Assembly (NCBI GenBank): GCA_964522665.1
Contig: CAZFVY010000051.1
Location: 1-49,256, forward strand
Length of the DNA stretch: 49,256 nt
Direction of reading: 5' to 3'
Source of the DNA: CAZFVY01 sp964522665
Lineage (GTDB): Bacteria > Verrucomicrobiota > Verrucomicrobiia > Limisphaerales > CAZFVY01
In this document: positions 24,539 through 31,602 of the stretch, piece after piece
Layout of the letters: each line of letters begins with the position of its first letter
Numbering within the stretch: position 1 is the first letter of the stretch
Translations under genes and position numbers: made by a program
Notes under the pieces: generated by a model
What the model was told of the DNA's origin: nothing
The model's database searches: none
Seen by the model: only the letters and a program-made list of their open reading frames with translations

Positions 24539-25770
24539 TTTCTAAAGACGAGCGTTCCATTCGCCCCACCGAAGCCGAATGAGTTGCTCATAACATGGTT
24601 CAGCCGCGCGGCGCCGGCGCGGGTCACCAACGGGAACGCGCAGGCGGGATCAACGGCGGTGGTCGCCAGCATCGGTGGGAGCCATTGGCCTCGCAAAGCC
24701 AAAACGCAGATCGCCGCCTCAACGGCCCCGGCGGCCCCGAGCAGATGACCGACGCCGGCCTTCGTGGAACTGACCGGCAGCGTCGCGGCGCGAGGCCCCG
24801 CCCAACGGGCGATGGCGATGGCCTCGGCCTGATCGTTGAGCGTCGTTCCGGTGCCGTGCGCGTTCAGGTAGTCGATGTCCGCCGGCGTAAGCCCCGCGCA
24901 TCGGCAGGCGGCCGTCATGGTCATCACCGCGGCATCGCCATCCGGTTGCGGCTGGGTCGGGTGATGCCGATCGGTGGCCGCGCCGTAGCCCACCAATTCG
25001 GCGAGAATCTCCGCCTGTCGGGAGCGGGCGGACTCCAGCGATTCCAGCGAGAGCGCCGCCGCGCCCTCGCCCAGCGCCAACCCGTCGCGATGTCGGTCAA
25101 ACGGCCGGCACACGGTCGGGGAGAGCGCTTGGAGCGCGTCAAAACCCGCGAAGATCATCTGGGAAACGGCGTCGTAGCCCGCGGCCAACGCGCGGTCCGC
25201 GCGACCGGAGCGGACGAGCTCCCAGGCGTGACCGACGGCGTTGGCGCCCGACGCGCAAGCGTTGGTGATTACGTTCATCGGACCGCTGAGTTCGCAGGCC
25301 CGGCCGACCAGCGCGACTTGGCGGTACGCCTGATAGCCGATCGCCCGGGTCGGTTGTTGGCGGCGTTTCTCCGGCGTCTGGAATGCTCGGCGATAATACG
25401 CTTCGCCAAGGCTCATCCCACCGCCGGTCGTTCCGACGATAAAGCTTGCCCCCAACCCCGCTGGCCACCCCGATTGTTGTTTCGCTTCCTGAACCGCCCA
25501 GAGCAGCATCTGACCCGCGCGATCGAGCCGACGAAGCGGTCGGGCTTGGGCCGCAACAACCGGTAAAGACGACGGTAAATCGACCTCACCGGCGACCTTT
25601 GCGCGCTGCCGCGACACGTCGAAGAGGGTAACGGGCCTGAAGGCGGCGCGGCCCGTCCGAAATCCTTCCGCGTTGACGACTTTTCCCAAGCCCAACGGCG
25701 TCACCATGCCACAGCCGGTGACCACGACACGGCGCCCGCCGCCTTCCACCATGGTAGTTGGAAACCGCAT
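24529..25770 (-). CDS. Beta-ketoacyl-ACP synthase (FabF-like, active)
   Basis: A 413-residue ketosynthase. The nucleophile Cys172 lies in NACASGA, His305 in NAHGTGT, and Lys337/His342 in STKAGVGHLLGAAG; the C terminus SNSFGFGGANGTLVF completes the family pattern. It condenses malonyl-ACP with an acyl starter, probably as a heterodimer with the next gene's inactive paralogue. ATG 25770 (MRFPTTMVEG) is preferred; TTG 25791 would overlap the radical SAM gene's stop by a few bases. Its position as second gene of a six-gene operon with ACP, ketoreductase and methyltransferase indicates a dedicated secondary pathway, not primary fatty-acid synthesis. Confidence 0.92.
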   Translation of the reverse strand: MRFPTTMVEGGGRRVVVTGCGMVTPLGLGKVVNAEGFRTGRAAFRPVTLFDVSRQRAKVAGEVDLPSSLPVVAAQARPLRRLDRAGQMLLWAVQEAKQQSGWPAGLGASFIVGTTGGGMSLGEAYYRRAFQTPEKRRQQPTRAIGYQAYRQVALVGRACELSGPMNVITNACASGANAVGHAWELVRSGRADRALAAGYDAVSQMIFAGFDALQALSPTVCRPFDRHRDGLALGEGAAALSLESLESARSRQAEILAELVGYGAATDRHHPTQPQPDGDAAVMTMTAACRCAGLTPADIDYLNAHGTGTTLNDQAEAIAIARWAGPRAATLPVSSTKAGVGHLLGAAGAVEAAICVLALRGQWLPPMLATTAVDPACAFPLVTRAGAARLNHVMSNSFGFGGANGTLVFRKWP

Positions 25771-25787
25771 TGAAGCGTGCGCCCAGG

Positions 25788-26807
25788 TCAATTAGCCGCC
25801 AGGCTCGCCAGGCTTGGCGCCGCGCGCCAGTGCTCGGTCAGCGAGGTGGGCGAAACAGTCAACCCTTCGGCGGCGATTGCCGCCAGCACTCGCTCTTCAT
25901 TCATGATGAAACGGTCGCGCTTGTAGAGCAGGTAATCATCGCGCAGGTTCGGAGGCGTGAGGTTAATGGTGCAGAGGTTGGCGCCCGCCCGCAGACCGCG
26001 CTGGTAACCATCGTCGGCGCCCGCCAAATTCAACGCGCTCACGGCCGGAATCACCAATTCGGGGCGCAACAGGCGCAAGGCGGCGACGCAGTTCAACGTG
26101 AGCCCTAGCTCGCCCATCGGACTCCGCGCCAGCGGCGTCGCCTCTCCGGGTATGAATGGGCTGACGCTGCAACCGTCGAGCGGCAGTTCTTGCGCCAGCC
26201 GCAGGTTTCTCAAAAGACCATCGACGCCTTGACCCGGTAGTCCGGCGATGAATCCGGAACTCACGCGCCAACCCCGCTCGGCAAGCAGCCGGATATGCCG
26301 GAGGCGCTCGGCCAACGTGCCAGGGGCTTTGGCCTGCTCGTAATGCGCCGGATCGGCGATTTCGAATTTCATGATGTAAACCGTCGCGCCCTCGGCTTGT
26401 AGTTCATCATAAAGAGCTTCCTCCAGCGTGCCAAAACAGACGCTCACGCCGAGCGGCGTCTCGCGCCGCAGCGTCCGCACCAACGGGATCGCGACTTCGC
26501 GCACCGCCACTGGGTCCTCGCCCGCCTGAATATTCACGTCCGTCATGCCCGCGGGCCGATGCCCGATCAGCGCCTCGGCAAGCTGGTCGTGCCGCGCTCG
26601 GAAACGGTCGAGCGCGCGATTGCTGCGGCGCATACCGCAGTAGGAGCAGTCTTCGCGGCAGTAATTGGAAATCTCCACCACTCCCCGAACGAATACCCGT
26701 GAGCCAAATCGCGCGCGGGTGGCCGCTCCCGCCCGCGCATGAAGTTCCGCCTGTTCGGCGCCGCGCGCCACCAGCGCGCCCGCGTCCGGTTGATTCAAGA
26801 AACCCAT
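25788..26807 (-). CDS. Radical SAM enzyme of HydE/PylB/biotin synthase group
   Basis: A 339-residue radical SAM protein with CREDCSYC (Cys50, Cys54, Cys57) that binds the 4Fe-4S cluster cleaving S-adenosylmethionine. The surrounding VEISNYCREDCSYCGMRR segment resembles HydE and PylB more than BioB. The C-terminal region with NLTPPNLRDDYLLYKRDRF fits a BATS-type domain. HydE acts in hydrogenase cofactor maturation and PylB in pyrrolysine synthesis, but no partner of either pathway is in the window. It leads the six-gene operon with ketosynthase, ketoreductase, ACP and methyltransferase, so a radical step on a starter unit or acyl chain is more likely. The reaction is unknown. Confidence 0.85.
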   Translation of the reverse strand: MGFLNQPDAGALVARGAEQAELHARAGAATRARFGSRVFVRGVVEISNYCREDCSYCGMRRSNRALDRFRARHDQLAEALIGHRPAGMTDVNIQAGEDPVAVREVAIPLVRTLRRETPLGVSVCFGTLEEALYDELQAEGATVYIMKFEIADPAHYEQAKAPGTLAERLRHIRLLAERGWRVSSGFIAGLPGQGVDGLLRNLRLAQELPLDGCSVSPFIPGEATPLARSPMGELGLTLNCVAALRLLRPELVIPAVSALNLAGADDGYQRGLRAGANLCTINLTPPNLRDDYLLYKRDRFIMNEERVLAAIAAEGLTVSPTSLTEHWRAAPSLASLAAN

Positions 26808-27060
26808 ATTGCGGTTCGATTAGACGCCTCGGCAAGCGATCCGTCTATTCGGTGTTTTCCCGGATTGACATTTCCGCGCCTTATGGTTTTTGACGTGCGG
26901 CGCTGGGTGGGCATGTCGGGTTCGAATCGGTGGCGACCGGGATAAGTGACTTAGGATCGCTCGGCACAGCGTAAGGTTTGAAACCATCGCCTTATTGCCA
27001 AAGGCGACCCGCCTCGTCAATCCGATTGTCAGGCGCCGCCGTGAGGCTTAAGCTCCGAAC

Positions 27061-27798
27061 GTGGACCTCCTCGCCATCATCCCCTGCCGCAACGAAGCGG
27101 CCGCGATCGGCCCATTGGTAACGGAGGTGCGCCGCCACGTCCACCGCGTGCTGGTCATGGACGATGCTTCGACCGACGGCTCCGGCGGGCTGGCGCGCGC
27201 CGCCGGCGCCGAGGTTCTCGCCTTTCCGACCAACCGCGGCAAAGGCGCGGCGCTAGTCGCCGGACTGCGCGAAGCGCGGGCGCGGGGTTGCGCCTGGGCG
27301 CTCCTGCTCGACGGCGACGGGCAGCATGCGCCGGAGGACATTCCCGCTTTTCTCGACGTGATGCGCTCGGATCGGGCGGATCTGGTCGTCGGTAACCGCA
27401 TGGCCACGCCCGGCGCCATGCCGTTTCCGCGCCGCCTCTTTAACCGGGTAATGAGCGCCACGCTCTCCGCGTTAACCGGGACGAGCTTGCCCGATAGCCA
27501 ATGCGGATTCCGCCTGTTGCGCCTGGCCGCGTGGGCGCCGGAGATGACCCGTTGCGCGCGCTTTGAAATCGAGTCAGAAATGCTGGTGTCGTTCCTGGCC
27601 GACCATCGGCGCGTCGAGTTTATTCCGGTGCGCAGTCTCTACAAATCGGAGCAGAGCAAGATTCACCCGCTGCGCGACACCCTTCGCTGGTTTCGCTGGT
27701 TGTTTCGCTCCCGCGGGACATTTGCGCGGGTGCGTCGAGGCGCGAAACGCTCGCCGGACGATTCCCGCGCTCGCGCTGATTGGTTATCGACGCCCTAA
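27061..27798 (+). CDS. Family 2 glycosyltransferase (dolichyl/undecaprenyl-phosphate sugar transferase-like)
   Basis: A 245-residue GT2 enzyme starting with GTG at 27061. The nucleotide-sugar fold shows AIIPCRNEAAAIG, VMDDASTDGS (first Asp pair), LLLDGDGQHAPEDIP (metal-binding DxD-type region) and VVGNRM, then SGFR-like SQCGFRLLR. It resembles dolichol-phosphate mannosyltransferase-like proteins without a C-terminal membrane domain; a short amphipathic WFRWLFRSR lies near the end. It begins the plus-strand segment between the two minus operons of the biosynthetic locus. Aryl-polyene-type clusters often include a GT2 enzyme, so it may glycosylate the lipid product. The substrate is unknown. 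Confidence 0.85.
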   Translation: MDLLAIIPCRNEAAAIGPLVTEVRRHVHRVLVMDDASTDGSGGLARAAGAEVLAFPTNRGKGAALVAGLREARARGCAWALLLDGDGQHAPEDIPAFLDVMRSDRADLVVGNRMATPGAMPFPRRLFNRVMSATLSALTGTSLPDSQCGFRLLRLAAWAPEMTRCARFEIESEMLVSFLADHRRVEFIPVRSLYKSEQSKIHPLRDTLRWFRWLFRSRGTFARVRRGAKRSPDDSRARADWLSTP

Positions 27799-27958
27799 GA
27801 GGCGTCCGCGACGCCGACGCGCGCGGGCGATTCCGCTTGCGTCTGGCGCTGGCCCAAAATCATGCTCGTCCCGTACGGACACTCACGAGACAACGCATTC
27901 TGAGCCAGCCAAGCCGAACGGGCGCCTCGCCGCCTTCCTCGCCCGGGTCGCCGGCTTC

Positions 27959-28258
27959 GTGCTGATGGCGTCCCTCATGGGTTGGGCGATGAACGCGTCG
28001 GCGCGACACTCCCGCCCCGATCAGCCGGCCGGGTTCGCCTGGGGTATCGTCCACGGCGCCTTGATGCCGACGGCGCTGCCGAGCCTGCTGGTTGGCCGCG
28101 ACGTGGCGATCTACGCCGAGTACAACACGGGCGTCCGTTACAAGCTCGGCTATACGGTGGGTGTGAACGCCTGCGGTTTGCTCTTTTTCGGCCTTTGTTT
28201 CTGGCAGCCGAAGCCCAAGAATTCCGTGGCGATCGATTCACCCGCCCGCGCGCGCTAA
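27959..28258 (+). CDS. Small membrane protein in the biosynthetic locus
   Basis: About 99 residues from GTG 27959; the true start is unclear because the frame is open upstream, but no ATG occurs between it and the end of the glycosyltransferase gene. Three hydrophobic parts are seen: an N-terminal segment (VLMASLMGWAM), GFAWGIVHGALMPTALPSLLVG and VNACGLLFFGLCFW. The motif pattern (a WGIVHG/MP stretch, then IYAEYNTG, then YKLGY) recalls small uncharacterised membrane proteins with a conserved IWHGFIAP and IYEVHN pattern. It follows the glycosyltransferase gene on the same strand and is convergent with the next gene. The function is unknown. Confidence 0.55.
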   Translation: MLMASLMGWAMNASARHSRPDQPAGFAWGIVHGALMPTALPSLLVGRDVAIYAEYNTGVRYKLGYTVGVNACGLLFFGLCFWQPKPKNSVAIDSPARAR

Positions 28259-28271
28259 TCGCCGAGCGTGA

Positions 28272-29066
28272 TCAGAGCGTCCAACCACGGTAGATTTCGT
28301 AAAGGTCCACTCGCCCGCCCACGAAGTAGTGGGTCGCCGGCAAGTGAAACGTCCGCGACGAATGGACAAATTCGAGCGCCAAAGGCCGTTCCGGAATATT
28401 CGGATCGTAAACGTTGAAAGTGATCCCGTCGCTCGACTCCGACGCCCGATAGGCGACCAATGCGTGATTGATCGTCAATTGCGGAAAGCGAACGATGTGG
28501 ACGACGGCCAGCCTGCCGGACGCCACCGTTGCCAAAAGGCGGTGCGCCTCTCGTTCCTGATGACCCCTCGTGAGGGGGAAAACCAGGCGCCAATTGCCCC
28601 GTTGGAGATAGCTCTGCCAATGTCCACCGCATTCCGCCTTGAGCCACGATTCACCGGCTTGGCTGAACGACCGCAAATCGGCGTATCCCGGAATGACGAT
28701 TGGGCTTTCGACCCGCGACGAATCCAGCTCCCGCGCGCCACGGGACACCACCGCGCGGATCAATCGTCGGGCCGTGGACTCCTCGGGAGGGGTCGCGGAC
28801 GGATCGAATCGGGCATGCAGGAAGAACTGCTTAACCGATCGCGCCAGGACGAAGCAACGCAGGGTGTAGGCGGGTATTTGATCCTTGCGCGCCGTCGTCT
28901 GCCGGCCGGACGCCGCGTCCACCCCGTAACGCCAGACGGTCTCGTTGGCGAACGCGAACGTGTCGCGCGTGAAATCGAACGGCCGCCGGTCGGGCGCCGG
29001 CCCGGAAAAGGGCGCCCCTGCCGCGGCTGGCGCGGAAAGGCTTCGCCGTATTGCATTCCCATCCAC
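28272..29066 (-). CDS. Conserved-looking hypothetical protein, possible papain-like fold
   Basis: A 264-residue protein I do not recognise with certainty. It lacks a signal peptide and membrane spans. A Cys in YTLRCFVLARSVKQFF (about residue 70), a His in INHALVAY (about 203), and a following FNVYDPNIP (about 216-224) occur in the order and spacing of a papain-like Cys-His-Asp/Asn triad. The C-terminal YFVGGRVDLYEIYRGW is a likely beta region. It lies between the two minus operons of the biosynthetic locus, 40 bases from the divergent acyl ligase gene. A hydrolase, transferase or transpeptidase role is possible but only inferred. Confidence 0.55.
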   Translation of the reverse strand: MDGNAIRRSLSAPAAAGAPFSGPAPDRRPFDFTRDTFAFANETVWRYGVDAASGRQTTARKDQIPAYTLRCFVLARSVKQFFLHARFDPSATPPEESTARRLIRAVVSRGARELDSSRVESPIVIPGYADLRSFSQAGESWLKAECGGHWQSYLQRGNWRLVFPLTRGHQEREAHRLLATVASGRLAVVHIVRFPQLTINHALVAYRASESSDGITFNVYDPNIPERPLALEFVHSSRTFHLPATHYFVGGRVDLYEIYRGWTL

Positions 29067-29106
29067 GGTCTTGCCGCGACACTAAGTCTCAGCTACCAAA
29101 CAGGCA

Positions 29107-30372
29107 ATGCTTTACGAACGCTGGCGCGAAGTGGCCCGCGAACACGCGACGGACACCGCGCTCCGCGAGCTTGCCACGGAGCGACATTGGACGTTCGCCC
29201 AACTGGCTTCGGAAGCGGAGCGGAGCGCCACCTCAACGCCTGACCAATCGGTCGTATTCCCGAAGGGCAACTCGGCGGAATTCATTTTCTCGGTTCTCTG
29301 CGCCTGGCGACGCCAGCAGGTCATTTGCCCGCTCGAAGAGGGGCAAACCTCTCCCGACATCCGCCCGCCGCCTGCGTCCGCCTGCCTTTTGAAGACCACC
29401 TCCGCCACCTCGGGCGCGGAAAGACAGGTCTTGTTCACCGCGACTCAACTCGCGGCCGACCCAAAGAATATTGCCGCGACCATGGGGCTCCGTACCGACT
29501 GGCCGAACCTGGGAGTCATTTCCCTGGCTCATTCGTATGGCTTTTCCAATCTCGTGTTGCCCTTGCTCCTCCATGGCATTCCGCTCACGCTTGCGCCGTA
29601 GCCCCTGCCCGAGGTGATCCGGCGGGCGGCGGCGACTGAGCCGTCGATCACGCTCGCGGCTGTCCCCGCGATGTGGAAGGTCTGGCATGAGGCGGACGCC
29701 ATCCCCAGCAACGTCAAACTGGCCGTTTCCGCCGGCGCGCCGCTCCCGCTCAATCTCGAGCGCGCGGTCTTCGACGGACGAGGTTTGAAGATTCATAATT
29801 TCTACGGCTCGACCGAATGCGGCGGGATTGCCTATGACGCCACCGAAACTCCCCGGTCGGAAGAGGCGCTCGCGGGCTCCCCATTACAGAACGTCGAGCT
29901 TAGCGTGGGTGAAGCCGGCTGCCTGATCGTGCGCGGTCCGGCGGTCGGTGAAACGTACTGGCCGGAACCCGACGCGACGCTTTCCGACGGCCGTTTTCAG
30001 ACCAGTGATCTCGTGGAACTTAATGATGACCTGGTTTTTCTGCGCGGCCGCGCGGGCGACTTAATCAATGTGGCGGGGAGAAAACTTTCGCCCGCCACGG
30101 TCGAGCAAGCGCTCTTGCAGTGTCCGGGGGTAAGCGCTTGCCTCGTATTTGGCGTTCCCGGTCCTGACGCCGCGCGCGGCGACGTCGTCGCGGCCTGTAT
30201 TGTGGCTTCACCGCCTCGCACGGGCGATGACCTCAGGCAGTTCTTGCTCGAACGCCTACCGGCTTGGCAAACGCCGCGCGAATGGTGGTTTGTCGATTCA
30301 CTCACGGAAGGGCAGCGCGGAAAGATTTCGCGTGCGGCGTGGCGGCGGCGCTTTCTTGAGCGCGTTCGCTAA
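29107..30372 (+). pseudogene. AMP-dependent acyl ligase, interrupted by one in-frame TAG
   Basis: About 420 residues of an ANL-family acyl-CoA/acyl-ACP ligase. Motifs are present on both sides of the interruption: a degenerate A3 loop (TSATSGAERQVLFT), ISLAHSYGFSN, then after the stop NFYGSTECGG (A5), GRFQTSDLVEL (A7), RGRAGDLINVAGRKL (A8) and the C-terminal Lys in RGKISRAAWRR. The reading frame is the same before and after TAG at 29599-29601; the interrupting codon lies between LTLAP and PLPEVIRRA, a spot where family members usually have Ser or Gln. A single base change would restore the protein. It would activate the starter acid for the cluster. TAG ends several normal genes nearby, so recoding is unlikely. 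Confidence 0.8.
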
Positions 30373-30412
30373 CGCGGCGGCGGCAGCGCAAGGCGAACAT
30401 CCTTTCGCGGTT

Positions 30413-30853
30413 TCAGTCGGCGGGAAATGCCCCGCACAAGGTGACTTCCGCTTTCATCAGCAGAGTTCCCGAAATAGCGGCTTGCGTCTCCGCCTGCACT
30501 AAATTTCCCAATCGCCCGGTGACGCGGGCCTCAAGACTGACCAAGTCGCCCGGCCGGGCGGCGCCGAGAATCTTCACCGCCCGCAACGCCGTAAGCTTCA
30601 AACCAAGAAAGGGTGGTACGCGGGGATCGCTTTGCACCACGACCCCGGCCAGCTGCGCGGCCGCCTCGACGAGTAGGACGCCCGGAAAAAGCGGATCACC
30701 CGGAAAATGGCCCCGAAGAAACAATTCATCACCCCGCACGCGATATTCGCCCTCGCCCCGCACCCCCGGATCAAGCGCGACGAGGCGATCGACGAAGCGG
30801 AATTCTGGACCGTGCGGCAGCGAGGCCAGAGCCAGCTCAAGGTCGTCGCTCAC
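30413..30853 (-). CDS. FabZ-like 3-hydroxyacyl-ACP dehydratase
   Basis: A 146-residue single hotdog-fold dehydratase. RGHFPGDPLFPGVLLVEAAAQ carries the catalytic His49 and Glu63 of the FabZ/FabA family. It would remove water from 3-hydroxyacyl-ACP produced by the cluster ketoreductase, leaving the trans double bonds that accumulate in polyene chains when no enoyl reductase acts; no enoyl reductase is present in this locus. It is the last gene of a five-gene minus operon and overlaps the LolA-like gene by four bases (ATGA at 30850-30853). Primary-metabolism FabZ is unlikely given this context. Confidence 0.9.
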   Translation of the reverse strand: MSDDLELALASLPHGPEFRFVDRLVALDPGVRGEGEYRVRGDELFLRGHFPGDPLFPGVLLVEAAAQLAGVVVQSDPRVPPFLGLKLTALRAVKILGAARPGDLVSLEARVTGRLGNLVQAETQAAISGTLLMKAEVTLCGAFPAD

Positions 30854-31602
30854 GGCTTGCTACCGCTCCCCGCAGGTTGACTGACTTGATAATCCTTGCC
30901 AATGACCGGATTGAACAACGCGGTATCGAGCGCGGCGTTCGTCACGACGTTTGCGAAGTCGTTTCGCAGAGTGGAACCGTCGGCGAAACGAAGTTGCGTG
31001 GCGCGGAGCACGTTGTCTCCCCGGCCGACGGTCAGCTGAATCTCGGGCATGAGCTTGCGGGCCGCCGCCGATTTGGGTTGGAGGGCGAGAGTCCGCAGGT
31101 CGTTGGTCTCCGTCAGCGCGCCGATTATGAACGCTCGGTCCAGTTCGGCCCGGCTCCGCGGGAACCCGGCGTCCAGCAAAGCCATCGCGTCCTTCCACGG
31201 ACCGCCGGCGGCCGAATCGAGTGGGTAACGCTCTACCCGTTTGAGACGGGGATAAATAATCACGACCTCGGTGGGCTGGCGAACCGCGATCGTCTGCGGC
31301 GGCGAACCCAATTCCCAGCGAAAGCGGTTCGGCGCCGCGAACCAGATGTGACCGCTTGCTTTAAGTGGCTGAAGGAGCGTGCTGAGAGCCCGCGTTTGGG
31401 TGAAATCCGCCTGCCAGGTGACCAGGTTTGTTTGCGACGCGAGCCAGGCGTCGAGCGCCGCGTTGGTATCGGCCACCAGTCTTGAGTGAAACGCCAACGC
31501 GCCGAAAATGAGCGCCAAGCCGAGCTTTCTTCGACCGCGCCCCTGCGACCGCCAACTTAAACACGAAACCGCGCGCCGCTCGGAGCGCGGGCGCGCGATC
31601 AC
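30850..31602 (-). CDS. LolA-like outer-membrane lipoprotein/lipid carrier
   Basis: A 250-residue exported protein. After a basic N terminus, a signal-like segment (KLGLALIFGALAFHSRLVA) precedes the LolA-type domain, with WQADFTQTRAL at the start of the fold and SGHIWFAAPNRFRWELG soon after. It ends with NAALDTALFNPVIGKDY. Aryl-polyene-type clusters encode LolA-like proteins thought to shuttle the lipid-linked pigment across the periplasm. GTG 31602 is chosen because it overlaps the MMPL stop by four bases (GTGA at 31599-31602), matching the coupling seen across this operon; the frame is open much further inside the MMPL gene. The closest ATG is 31635. Confidence 0.82.
   Translation of the reverse strand: MIARPRSERRAVSCLSWRSQGRGRRKLGLALIFGALAFHSRLVADTNAALDAWLASQTNLVTWQADFTQTRALSTLLQPLKASGHIWFAAPNRFRWELGSPPQTIAVRQPTEVVIIYPRLKRVERYPLDSAAGGPWKDAMALLDAGFPRSRAELDRAFIIGALTETNDLRTLALQPKSAAARKLMPEIQLTVGRGDNVLRATQLRFADGSTLRNDFANVVTNAALDTALFNPVIGKDYQVSQPAGSGSKP

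Noticed and set aside
29599..29601. Idea that TAG is read as pyrrolysine because a PylB-like enzyme is encoded nearby
   Set aside because: Several intact genes here end in TAG, no pyl tRNA or ligase is seen, and the radical SAM gene sits in a ketosynthase operon.
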